Assembly: GCF_000423525.1 (NCBI RefSeq)
Contig: NZ_AUID01000012.1
Span: forward strand, 19,651-83,650
From: Proteocatella sphenisci DSM 23131
GTDB lineage: Bacteria; Bacillota; Clostridia; Peptostreptococcales; Filifactoraceae
DNA: 64,000 bases
Direction: 5' to 3'
Positions 27,733 to 35,733 of this stretch are shown in pieces (the first letter of the stretch is position 1; each line of letters starts with the position of its first letter). The position numbers and the translations under genes are program-made. Below the pieces are notes generated by a model. That model had not been told where the DNA came from. It saw only the letters and a list, made by a program, of their open reading frames with translations, and ran no database searches.

Positions 27733-29250
27733 TTAGCTGGACACGTATTCTCTTAATATCCTGTCTCTGTCGGTCTTTCCATTACCTACTCTTGTCAAAT
27801 TATTTACAAATTCAAAGGTCTTGGGAATCTTGTACGGCGACAGATATTGCCTTAAAAAAGTTCTTAATTCCTCTTCTGATATTCCTGTTGTAGACTCTAT
27901 AACCGCATGAATGAGTCTTCCCCATTCTTCATCAGGGATGCCAACAACAATTGCATCCATAATGCCCTCATGTCTGAGCAGGGCAGTCTCTACTTCGTTA
28001 ACAAATACATTTTCCCCACCTGTCACCAGCATATCATTTCGCCTGTCTACAAAATAAAGATATCCATCTTCATCTATATATCCAAAATCTCCAACACTTC
28101 TAAATCCATCCTTTGTAGTTTCCAGCTGTTCCTTGTTCATATATTCTGTATCAAAGCATCCATCTGGAAATGTCATATAGATTTCACCAAGTTCACGTGG
28201 GGGCAATTCTTTTCCCTGATTGTTGCGAATTGATACCTTTCCATTACATATAGGGCGTCCAATACTTCCAGTATGTTTTAACCACTCATCTCCTCTGATA
28301 CAAGTCAGCCCTATCACCTCAGTCATGGAGTAAATCTCATGAATTTTTTCCGGCCCCAGCAGATCTATCCACCTTTTTTTGAGCCAGTCAGAGCAGTATC
28401 CGCTGGTATGACATATAGCCTTTATAGAGTCAAAGTCTTCGATTTTCAGACCAGGAATCTTAATGATACGATTTAAAAGAATAGGTACCATTTGCGCATA
28501 TTCTATCTGGTATTTTTTTATCAGTCTTACAATGTTTCCTGCACACAGATTCCTTGGTATTACCAGGGTATTGCCGGAGAACAGACCGTTAAATGCTGCA
28601 GTATGAGGTGCCCCATGAAATAATGGACCCAAGAGCAGCTGCCTTTGTTCAAATCCCATCCCAGACATATGAAACCAAATTTGTAAAATGTCATCTGATA
28701 TTCCACTTGGCATGTTCTGACGTATGAGCTTAAGATTTCCACTAGTTCCCCCGGAAAGTGAGATCATGTTAGGATCTGCCTTGATGTCTTCTGGCATTTC
28801 TTCTGATTGTCCTTCCATACTCTCGTACATCTTTTTATAATTTAAGGTTATAGGCACTCCTGGAACTTCAAATTCTGCAAATGCAATAGTTGGTGATATC
28901 ATATCGCCGATTTCTACAAATTCCTTATCAGCTGTCTTGCTGGAGACTGGAAGATAACAGGCTCCTACCTTCCATATGGCAAATGCTGCAATTATATGTT
29001 CAATGCAGTTGGGCCATGCTACCATGATTACCGAACCCGGTTTAATGTTTTTTTCCATAAGCATCCATGCCAGCTTATTTGATTGTATGTATAGTTGACT
29101 CCAGGTTATAAAAGAAGTTTTTTCTTCCTTATCAATATAAATAATGGCGGTATCATCTGGTTTATAATCTGCAATGTATTTTAGTTGCATTCCAGCAGTT
29201 ACAAAATTCGATTGACCATTGTTGAATTTGTTGAAAAAGCTACTGCTCAA
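27733..29250 (-). CDS. baiB: Bile-acid CoA ligase BaiB
   Basis: About 505 residues, AMP-forming acyl-CoA synthetase family. The P-loop-like SLSGGTSGNLKLIRQN is present, then GPLFHGAPHTAAFNGLF, SMTEVIGLT, and the hinge region RRNDMLVTGGENVF, with the catalytic lysine near NGKTDR at the C-terminus. It activates cholate with ATP and CoA, the first step. I place the start at TTG 29250: AGGAGG lies eight bases upstream. The longer reading to 29352 would run into the promoter area and lacks a ribosome site. First gene of the bai operon. Confidence 0.95.
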   Translation of the reverse strand: MSSSFFNKFNNGQSNFVTAGMQLKYIADYKPDDTAIIYIDKEEKTSFITWSQLYIQSNKLAWMLMEKNIKPGSVIMVAWPNCIEHIIAAFAIWKVGACYLPVSSKTADKEFVEIGDMISPTIAFAEFEVPGVPITLNYKKMYESMEGQSEEMPEDIKADPNMISLSGGTSGNLKLIRQNMPSGISDDILQIWFHMSGMGFEQRQLLLGPLFHGAPHTAAFNGLFSGNTLVIPRNLCAGNIVRLIKKYQIEYAQMVPILLNRIIKIPGLKIEDFDSIKAICHTSGYCSDWLKKRWIDLLGPEKIHEIYSMTEVIGLTCIRGDEWLKHTGSIGRPICNGKVSIRNNQGKELPPRELGEIYMTFPDGCFDTEYMNKEQLETTKDGFRSVGDFGYIDEDGYLYFVDRRNDMLVTGGENVFVNEVETALLRHEGIMDAIVVGIPDEEWGRLIHAVIESTTGISEEELRTFLRQYLSPYKIPKTFEFVNNLTRVGNGKTDRDRILREYVSS

Positions 29251-29352
29251 TATCAATTCCTCCTCGCTATGGATTTTTATACTTATCTTTATTCTCTGAT
29301 TGTTATAATTGTAACATCTAAATATAATATTCATCGGAAAAATCAATATCAC

Positions 29353-29420
29353 TTTATAACGAACCTGGCTCTATTTGGCGGACAAAACATGTTATAATTA
29401 TGGACAAAATATGTTATAAT
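29353..29420 (-). promoter_or_regulatory. bai promoter with tandem 19-bp operator repeats
   Basis: GGACAAAACATGTTATAAT (29380-29398) and GGACAAAATATGTTATAAT (29402-29420) are 18 of 19 identical direct repeats with a 22-bp period (two helical turns). A plausible -10, TATAAA on the minus strand, lies at 29353-29358, so the repeats would cover about -38 to -78, the usual place for an AraC-type activator touching a weak -35. The start of transcription is inferred. Confidence 0.7.
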
Positions 29421-29445
29421 ACTGTCAAAGTTTAAAACTCAAACA

Positions 29446-29491
29446 AAAAAAGAGCATGAAATACAGTAAATCCGTATTTCATGCTCTTTTT
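29446..29491. terminator. Terminator of mgtE
   Basis: AAAAAGAGCATGAAATAC pairs perfectly with GTATTTCATGCTCTTTTT around a nine-base loop. It ends mgtE and separates it from the bai promoter. Confidence 0.92.
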
Positions 29492-29501
29492 GAAATTATA
29501 T

Positions 29502-30845
29502 CTACAATTGAAGCAGTCTCTGTGCAATATTGAAATAAAATATAAGAGAAAAAGCATCGACTAATGTAGTTATTATTGGTGCCGCCATTATCGCAGGGTC
29601 AACCTTAAATACTTTTGCAGCCATTGGAAGCAGGCATCCCACAGTCTTTGCTACTATTACTGTTGCAAAAAGGCTGAGGGCAACAGTGAACGCTATGATT
29701 TCGTTTCCTGGATACATTACCAATAATCTAAAAAAGTTTACAACTGACAAAACACTTCCCACAAGAATACTGACTCTCAGTTCCTTCCATAAAACCTTGC
29801 CCACGTCTGCAAGCTTTATCTCCGAAAGTGCCATTCCCCTTATTACAAGTGTTGAGCTCTGAGAACCGGCATTTCCTCCCGTATCTGTAAGCATTGGTAT
29901 AAAGGTAACAAGCAAGGGAAATGTTGCAAAGGCGTATTCATATTTTTGAAGCACGTTACCTGTGACCATTGCTGATATCATAAGTACAAGAAGCCACGTT
30001 ATCCTGTTCCTTGCAAGAGAAAAGACGCTGGTTTTTAAATATGGTTTTTCTGATGGTCTCATTGCAGCCATAAGTTCAAAGTCTTCTGTAGCTTCTTCAT
30101 TTATTACATCAACTGCATCATCTATGGTGACTATACCTACAAGCCTTTTCTCATGATCCACCACTGGAAGAGAAAGTAGTCCATATTTTGAAAATATGGC
30201 TGCAACTTCTTCTTTGTCATTGTCTGTAATCACTGATATTACATCAGTTTCCATTATGTTCTCCAGAATTTCTTGAGGATCTGAAAGAATCATGGTCTTT
30301 ATAGATACAACTCCTTCGAGTTTTCTGCCGTCATTAGTTACATAGCATGTATAGATTGTTTCCATATCGCGCGCAAGCATCCTTACTCTGTCAAATGCCG
30401 CATCCACAGTCATGTTTTTTTTCAGGTGTATAAATTCAGCTGTCATGATACTTCCCGCACTGTTTTCTTTATACATTAAAAATTGATTTATAAGGTCTCT
30501 GGTATCACTGTTTGCATTTTCAAGAACCCGCTTTACAACATATGCGGGCAGTTCTTCAAGAAGATCAACTGCATCATCTACAAAAAGATCTTCAATTATT
30601 TCTGCGAGTTCACTGTCAGTTACCGAGTTTATTATGTGCTCCTGGGTATCCGACTCAAGGAAAGAAAATACCTCTGATGAAATTTCCTTTGGAAGCATCC
30701 TGAATACCACAATCATTTTTTCAATTTCAAGAGTCTCAAAAAACTCTGAAATATCTACTTCATTCATCTCTATCAAAATTTCTCTCAGATCGATGAATTT
30801 CTTATTTTCTATAAGTTCATATAGTTCTAAGTTTCTATTTTCCAT
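29502..30845 (-). CDS. mgtE: Magnesium transporter MgtE
   Basis: A 447-residue magnesium channel/transporter. N-terminal helical MgtE_N superhelix (about 1-125), a tandem CBS pair (about 130-255, with PVVDHEKRLVGIVTIDDAVDVI), a connecting helix, and a five-helix membrane domain (about 285-447) with the pore signature FIPMLTDTGGNAGSQSS. CBS and N domains close the pore when magnesium is high. The gene follows a 240-base leader with a small ORF and an attenuator, so expression is probably also controlled at the RNA level. Confidence 0.96.
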   Translation of the reverse strand: MENRNLELYELIENKKFIDLREILIEMNEVDISEFFETLEIEKMIVVFRMLPKEISSEVFSFLESDTQEHIINSVTDSELAEIIEDLFVDDAVDLLEELPAYVVKRVLENANSDTRDLINQFLMYKENSAGSIMTAEFIHLKKNMTVDAAFDRVRMLARDMETIYTCYVTNDGRKLEGVVSIKTMILSDPQEILENIMETDVISVITDNDKEEVAAIFSKYGLLSLPVVDHEKRLVGIVTIDDAVDVINEEATEDFELMAAMRPSEKPYLKTSVFSLARNRITWLLVLMISAMVTGNVLQKYEYAFATFPLLVTFIPMLTDTGGNAGSQSSTLVIRGMALSEIKLADVGKVLWKELRVSILVGSVLSVVNFFRLLVMYPGNEIIAFTVALSLFATVIVAKTVGCLLPMAAKVFKVDPAIMAAPIITTLVDAFSLIFYFNIAQRLLQL

Positions 30846-30876
30846 TTTTCCTCCTTTTAAAGAGTACCAAAACAGG

Positions 30877-30907
30877 AAAAACCGCTTTCAGATTTAACTG
30901 AAAACGG
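30877..30907 (-). terminator. Attenuator upstream of mgtE
   Basis: On the minus strand CCGTTTTCAG pairs with CTGAAAGCGG (one G-U) around a six-base loop, followed by TTTTT. It lies in the leader, 32 bases before mgtE, so reading through it must be regulated. Confidence 0.85.
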
Positions 30908-30959
30908 CCAAAACTTCATATCAGTGCATCTATGGGGCGGGGTTTACCTGACCCGGAGG

Positions 30960-31028
30960 CTACTTAAATGAACCGTCTGCAGAATATGATGTTTCTCTTG
31001 TTTCCGTTTTCATACTATGACTGTCCAC
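30960..31028 (-). CDS. 22-residue leader peptide before mgtE
   Basis: A GTG start at 31028 with a GGAGG ribosome site seven bases before it opens a 22-codon frame, MDSHSMKTETRETSYSADG and then SFK, ended by TAG at 30960. It is followed by a GC-rich stretch (31- to 30-kb side: GCCTCCGGGTCAGG, then ACCCCGCCCC) and the attenuator. The acidic start (DSH, ETRET) recalls leader peptides whose translation falters at low magnesium, such as MgtL in enterobacteria. Whether it is translated is unknown; the ribosome site is the main support. Confidence 0.55.
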   Translation of the reverse strand: MDSHSMKTETRETSYSADGSFK

Positions 31029-31089
31029 TTCTTTACCTCCTTAATTTTATTTTATTAGAATTAGCTTCTTTTGTTTTGAACAATTATTA

Positions 31090-31118
31090 ATTATACCGTA
31101 AATTAGAATTAATTTCAA
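31090..31118 (-). promoter_or_regulatory. Sigma-A promoter of mgtE
   Basis: On the minus strand TTGAAA, a 17-base spacer and a perfect TATAAT, giving a leader of about 240 bases before mgtE. Confidence 0.75.
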
Positions 31119-31122
31119 GTTC

Positions 31123-31160
31123 GATAAAAAAATCAGAGCAGAGGCTCTGATTTTTTTATC
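31123..31160. terminator. Terminator after the DUF4342 gene
   Basis: GATAAAAAAATCAGAGC and its perfect complement around a four-base loop; T tract on either strand, so it can act in both directions. Confidence 0.9.
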
Positions 31161-31162
31161 AA

Positions 31163-31804
31163 CTATTTATCAAGTTTTACTTCTTTTTCCGGTTCGCACT
31201 CAGTGCCTGCATCTTCACGCCATTCACAAAGCTCATCATCTGCTTCAAGCTCTACTTCTTCGCTTCCATCTTCAAAGATTTCGTCTATGTCATCAAACTT
31301 ATCTTCTACAGCTCTTTTTTTTACCTTTATCTTCGCTTTTATATCATCTGTCATATCTTTAAAATCTTCAGACATTTCTTTGCCTGCTTTTTTAAGGTCA
31401 TCTACTTTTTCAGACTTGACTTTATTTATGTTGGTTACTTTTCCATCTGAGTCTACTACCTTTACTGTAACCTTGTTTATAACGGTAGCACCAAGGCCTA
31501 TGACTGCAATGACTGGAGCTATGACTGCACCAATTACTCCCACAGTGACAGGAATACTCAAAACTACTTCTCCGTCATTTTCAACTATTATTCTGCTTAC
31601 ATTCCCTTTTCTGATATATTCTTTAAGTGTCGATATAATATCAGAAACCTTACTGTCTTTTTCTTGTTTTAAACCTGGCTCGGACTGTATAAGAATTATA
31701 GCTTCTACAACATCTCCATTGCATTCGTTTAATGCATCTCTGGCCTCTTCAAACGTTACACCTGTTCTTTCAACAATTTTGTCTATTTTTTCTAAAGTTA
31801 CCAT
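31163..31804 (-). CDS. UBA-like / DUF4342 protein
   Basis: A 213-residue protein. Residues 1-45 form a UBA/TS-N-like three-helix domain (KIDKIVERTGVTFEEARDALNECNGDVVEAI). Residues about 55-120 are a DUF4342 domain with a hydrophobic, glycine-rich stretch (IPVTVGVIGAVIAPVIAVIGLGATVI) that could sit in or against the membrane. The rest is a highly charged tail, alternating lysine-rich and acidic segments. Found widely in Clostridia but without known function. Good ribosome site (GGAGG) before ATG 31804; preceded by the TudS-like gene on the same strand. Confidence 0.8.
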   Translation of the reverse strand: MVTLEKIDKIVERTGVTFEEARDALNECNGDVVEAIILIQSEPGLKQEKDSKVSDIISTLKEYIRKGNVSRIIVENDGEVVLSIPVTVGVIGAVIAPVIAVIGLGATVINKVTVKVVDSDGKVTNINKVKSEKVDDLKKAGKEMSEDFKDMTDDIKAKIKVKKRAVEDKFDDIDEIFEDGSEEVELEADDELCEWREDAGTECEPEKEVKLDK

Positions 31805-31835
31805 AAAATTTCCTCCTTATTTTATATATAATGTT

Positions 31836-32741
31836 TTATTTGTTTCTGGCTGGCATTGAGCCAAAAAGTATATCGTGTGTAAATGCATATTTTTCAAGTG
31901 CCTCAAGCTCCATTGCTATATGATGCATATTCCTGTTTTCCTGAGGTGCCATTATTTCTTCAATCTCAGTTCCCTGCTTTCTTTTTATATAAACATAATG
32001 CTTCCACAGCCTGTTCTTTATTTTTTCAAGAGTTGAGGGTTTTTTCATCAAAGCTGTTACAAAAATCTTTAGCTCTTGTGCAAGTTCTGGACTAAATTCA
32101 CTGTTTGCAATTTTTTTCCCCATTATCCTTGACTCTTTTTCATCAAGCTCCTGGCATAAAAATTTTACATTATGCCAAAATTTAAAAAGCTCATCCTTAG
32201 TTTTTATTTCCTGATTTTTGGCCCACACATATGCATAGAGGCGCCTCTTATAGTCCCATCTTCTAACAGGACTTGCAAGCGAAAGTGCCGGAATTAAAAA
32301 TATATCTTCATTAAGAAGCATAGCACCAAAAACTCCCGGCGGTTTCCCAACCTTGTTATTTTTAAGAGAAGTTCTTTCTACTCCACAAGTTGGGCTTCCA
32401 TCCATGTATATGAATGCATCTATCTCAGATTTTTTGAGTATATCCATGCATACATTGGACGCAGAGAGTATATCTGCCGTGACATCAACTCCATTTCTTG
32501 TGATGACCTTTGCACGACCTTCTATTACGTCCCTGCCACTGTCACCTTGTATCCTTATCTGAGTTCTGGGAGTACCCATACCTGACATAACTTCTGGACA
32601 TACCGGACACCATATAAAATTGGACATGTCTCTTCCAAATTCGGAAACGAGATCCCATCCTTTTCTATTGTATCTGGTTTTTGCACCATAAGCGCAGGCA
32701 CTTATTCCTACACGTATCTTTCTATGAACTATATTATCCAT
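31836..32741 (-). CDS. TudS/DUF523 - DUF1722 protein
   Basis: A 301-residue protein made of two domains. Residues about 8-155 are DUF523, the TudS family of 4Fe-4S thiouracil desulfidases: Cys residues in ISACAYGAKTRYN, WCPVCPEVMSGMGTPR, and SPTCGVERTS would hold the cluster. Residues about 165-295 are DUF1722/YbgA (LYAYVWAKNQEIKT, FWHNVKFL, HYVYIKRKQG), a domain often fused to DUF523. The likely role is desulfuration of thio-bases or a related repair; the fused domain has no assigned function. ATG start at 32741 with GGAGGG. Confidence 0.82.
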   Translation of the reverse strand: MDNIVHRKIRVGISACAYGAKTRYNRKGWDLVSEFGRDMSNFIWCPVCPEVMSGMGTPRTQIRIQGDSGRDVIEGRAKVITRNGVDVTADILSASNVCMDILKKSEIDAFIYMDGSPTCGVERTSLKNNKVGKPPGVFGAMLLNEDIFLIPALSLASPVRRWDYKRRLYAYVWAKNQEIKTKDELFKFWHNVKFLCQELDEKESRIMGKKIANSEFSPELAQELKIFVTALMKKPSTLEKIKNRLWKHYVYIKRKQGTEIEEIMAPQENRNMHHIAMELEALEKYAFTHDILFGSMPARNK

Positions 32742-32837
32742 ACACCCTCCATTTGGTCACAATTTCATATCTGATACTATTTATACCCTTCTTTGGACGG
32801 TCTTTAACAAAAGATATCATATAATTGAATTAATTTA

Positions 32838-34823
32838 TTACATATTTTCTCTGAGTGTATTAAATTCTATTGTCACTTTGAACTGATCACCGTCTATAGT
32901 CACTCTAAAATCTCCATTACAGGCATTTGTAAAACTCTTGGCTATAGAAAGCCCAAGCCCGTTTCCTTCTGTTGCCCGGTTCTTGTCTCCTCGTGTAAAC
33001 CTTTCTGTAATTTCTGTTTCAGAAAAATCCAGTTCATATGCAGCAATGTTTTTTATTTCTGCAAAGGCCCTATTGTCCTTTTCATAAAGATTAATAAATA
33101 TCCTCGTATTGTCCATAGAATATTTTATAGCATTATCTATTACATTTTGAAATACTCTATATAGCTTTTTCCCATCCCCAAGTATCATCAAAGGATTTTC
33201 AGGCAAACTCTGCCTTATGGTCCTTCCACTGGTTTCTATGGAATCTGACATATCTGCGAGCGTCTGCTCTATAAGTTTTTTCATGTCCAGTTTTTCCATT
33301 TCAAGCTCAAAATTTCCACTTGTACTCTTCGAAAGATCAAAAAGGTCTGATATTATATTTTTTAGTCTATATGATTTTTTCTTTATTACTGCGATATAAT
33401 CTCTGGCCTCAGCAGGCATTCCCTCTGTTCCTTCAAGCAGATCCACATATCCGATTATCGAAGTAAGCGGAGTTTTGAGATCATGAGATACATTGGTAAT
33501 AAGCTCTGATTTCATTTTTTCAGCTTTCACAGCCCCCTGGACCGCCTTGTCAAATCCTTCTGCAATATTGTTGATATCATCTATAACTTCGCTGAGTTCC
33601 CTGCAGGATGCAAACGGAATCTTTTGACCCAGATTTCCATTTCTTAGTTCTCTGACACCTTTTGCCATCTGCGAAAAATCTTTTATTTCCTTTGCCGCCG
33701 GCTTAAGCAGGTAAAAAACAATCACCGGATAAGTCACTATAGCCCAAAGAGGGCCCCCTGCAGCACTAAACACAAGATTTATCAGAAGCACTGCCATCAC
33801 AAGAATTATCCACCTCGTATATCTTTTTGAGAGTTTTTCTCCCATGAGGCTGTTAATAGCAGTCCTTATATTCATGGCTCTTATCCTGAAAAATTCCAGG
33901 ACTGCCCTGAAAAGAGATTTCATCCATGCAAGGCTTCTGAAGACAAGCGTGTATCTCAGAAGTTCCTTTCTCTTGATCCTCTTTGCGAAGTTTGTCACGA
34001 AATATATGTTGTAAATCACAAACAGCGCCGAAAGAAGCCAGAGCAGCGTTATTATGACCTCTTCATTTGCCGCTTTGTCTATTATGCCCTGATAAAGCAA
34101 TATAAATCCTGCACCAAAGCCAAGCTCTGCAAAAAACGTTATTACAAGAAGGATGTCAAAGTAAACCCTGTCATAAAGACGGATGCTTACATCATCTCCC
34201 TTTTTGCCCTGCCCAGCAAAAATCATCAGCCACAGCGCTCCTGCAAGTATAGCGCCTATCCCTGCCACAGTGCTGTAGAATATTATGCGGCCTTCCGGAG
34301 AATCCGGATTCATGTGATATCCCTGTTCAGTCAGCATCTGCTTTGGCACCGCAACCTTTATTGTCACATCTTTGTAGGCGCCATTTTCCATATAGCTCTG
34401 TCCGAACTCATTTACTATATATCTGCTCTCAAGATTGCTTTGCGGCGATATCCCAGGAATGATTCCATCCTCAAGCACCGTCCTGCCATCTGAAGTGACC
34501 AAGTACCTGTATCCCTTCTTCAGATATTCATCAAGGTTGGCTTGCATGCTCGCTCTTGCTTCGTCATCCGGATAATAGTTCCAGCCACCCTCAGAATTCT
34601 TCTCCGAGAATTTGAGCGGACCTATCATGTCTGCTATTTCCTGCGTGTCATAATATACTTTTGAGTTATAGTAGCTCTCTCCCTCGATGAAGACTGCCAC
34701 GCTTTCCAGGCTTCCCTGATTTGAAATGTTCAGGGTTATCGCTGACATTCCTGCTATTATAAATATTACTGCTATGAATTTAAAAAATCCGTTATATAAA
34801 TTTATTTTCAATTTTGTATCCAA
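32838..34823 (-). CDS. Membrane sensor histidine kinase
   Basis: A 661-residue kinase starting at TTG 34823, 32 bp inside the response regulator gene. One membrane segment near the N-terminus, an extracellular sensor (about 35-190), then a cluster of several membrane segments (about 190-375), a HAMP-like linker, the histidine box NVSHDLKTPLTS near residue 449, and the ATP site (NVIDNAIKYS, GNGLGLSIA). Sensor signal unknown. The repeated membrane helices between sensor and kinase are more than usual for a VanS-like kinase. Confidence 0.9.
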   Translation of the reverse strand: MDTKLKINLYNGFFKFIAVIFIIAGMSAITLNISNQGSLESVAVFIEGESYYNSKVYYDTQEIADMIGPLKFSEKNSEGGWNYYPDDEARASMQANLDEYLKKGYRYLVTSDGRTVLEDGIIPGISPQSNLESRYIVNEFGQSYMENGAYKDVTIKVAVPKQMLTEQGYHMNPDSPEGRIIFYSTVAGIGAILAGALWLMIFAGQGKKGDDVSIRLYDRVYFDILLVITFFAELGFGAGFILLYQGIIDKAANEEVIITLLWLLSALFVIYNIYFVTNFAKRIKRKELLRYTLVFRSLAWMKSLFRAVLEFFRIRAMNIRTAINSLMGEKLSKRYTRWIILVMAVLLINLVFSAAGGPLWAIVTYPVIVFYLLKPAAKEIKDFSQMAKGVRELRNGNLGQKIPFASCRELSEVIDDINNIAEGFDKAVQGAVKAEKMKSELITNVSHDLKTPLTSIIGYVDLLEGTEGMPAEARDYIAVIKKKSYRLKNIISDLFDLSKSTSGNFELEMEKLDMKKLIEQTLADMSDSIETSGRTIRQSLPENPLMILGDGKKLYRVFQNVIDNAIKYSMDNTRIFINLYEKDNRAFAEIKNIAAYELDFSETEITERFTRGDKNRATEGNGLGLSIAKSFTNACNGDFRVTIDGDQFKVTIEFNTLRENM

Positions 34824-35541
34824 TTCCCCACACCACCTTAAGATATTTAGGCTCTTTAGTATTTATTTCTATCTTTTCACGGATTCTTCTTATATGGACC
34901 ATTACTGTATTTTCTACTGAATATGCTTCTTCATTCCAAACTCTTTCATAGATTTCCTCAGATGGAAAAACTCTGCCTGGGTTTTCCATAAGCAGCTTAA
35001 GGATCTTATACTCTGTCGCTGTAAGATTTTCTTCTCTGCCATCTACTATTATGGTTTTGGAGTTCTTATCAAGTTCCAGGCCTCCTACCCTTATCATTTC
35101 ACCGCTCTGAGAAGTCCTCTCCTGGAGCCTTTTTGAACTTCCAAGATAAAGGTATCTCCTGAGTTGAGATTTTACCCTTGCAACCAGCTCCATTGAATTA
35201 TATGGCTTTGATACATAATCGTCTGCACCCATGCTGAGCCCAAGTACCTTGTCGCTGTCCTCTGTCTTGGCCGAAAGTATTATTATAGGAATGTTTCGTT
35301 TTTCCCTTATCTTCATTGTAGCAGAGAGTCCATCCAGCCTTGGCATCATAATATCAAGTATTATAAGATCCACCTGTTTTTGCGCTATAATTTCAAGTGC
35401 CTCTATCCCATCATGTGCAATCAGCGACATATAACCTTCTTTTTCCAGTATTTTTGCAACTGAATTTGCAATCTCTATATCATCATCTACTACAAGTATT
35501 GTAGCTTCTCCTTCTGATGAAGCTGTTATTTTCATATTCAA
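34792..35541 (-). CDS. OmpR/PhoB-family response regulator
   Basis: About 250 residues: receiver domain with VVDDD, phosphorylation site in LIILDIMMPRLDG, and KP after DDYVS, followed by a winged-helix DNA-binding domain ending in VWGIGYKIE. I place the start at TTG 35541, because AGGAG is seven bases upstream; the ATG two codons on is an alternative. Transcribed with the sensor kinase it overlaps. Targets unknown. Confidence 0.92.
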   Translation of the reverse strand: MNMKITASSEGEATILVVDDDIEIANSVAKILEKEGYMSLIAHDGIEALEIIAQKQVDLIILDIMMPRLDGLSATMKIREKRNIPIIILSAKTEDSDKVLGLSMGADDYVSKPYNSMELVARVKSQLRRYLYLGSSKRLQERTSQSGEMIRVGGLELDKNSKTIIVDGREENLTATEYKILKLLMENPGRVFPSEEIYERVWNEEAYSVENTVMVHIRRIREKIEINTKEPKYLKVVWGIGYKIENKFI

Positions 35542-35667
35542 GATCCGTCTCCTTTCATCATATTTTTTAATCGTGAATTTATTGAGCCTATGGATATTAT
35601 TGTACAAACAAATTCTTAAGTGAGTATCTATATTTTTCTTACATTTTTCTTACATTATAAGCAAGTG

Positions 35668-35697
35668 TTGAATTTATACTTGCTCTAGTGCTATAAT
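35668..35697 (+). promoter_or_regulatory. Probable glsA promoter
   Basis: TTGAAT, an 18-base spacer and a perfect TATAAT 36 bases before the glutaminase start. Confidence 0.6.
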
Positions 35698-35733
35698 AAA
35701 AATATAAAAAACAAATACACAAAGAGGTGAAAT

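Noticed and set aside
27733..29352. baiB start at the upstream ATG 29352
   Set aside because: The extra 34 residues have no ribosome site and would reach into the promoter; the TTG at 29250 with AGGAGG fits the family N-terminus.
30907..31030. M-box magnesium riboswitch upstream of mgtE
   Set aside because: I could not find the conserved M-box segments; the leader has a different layout with a small ORF and a single attenuator.
31163..31804. Translation elongation factor Ts or NAC-alpha
   Set aside because: Only the small N-terminal UBA-like helix domain is similar; the rest is DUF4342 plus a charged tail.
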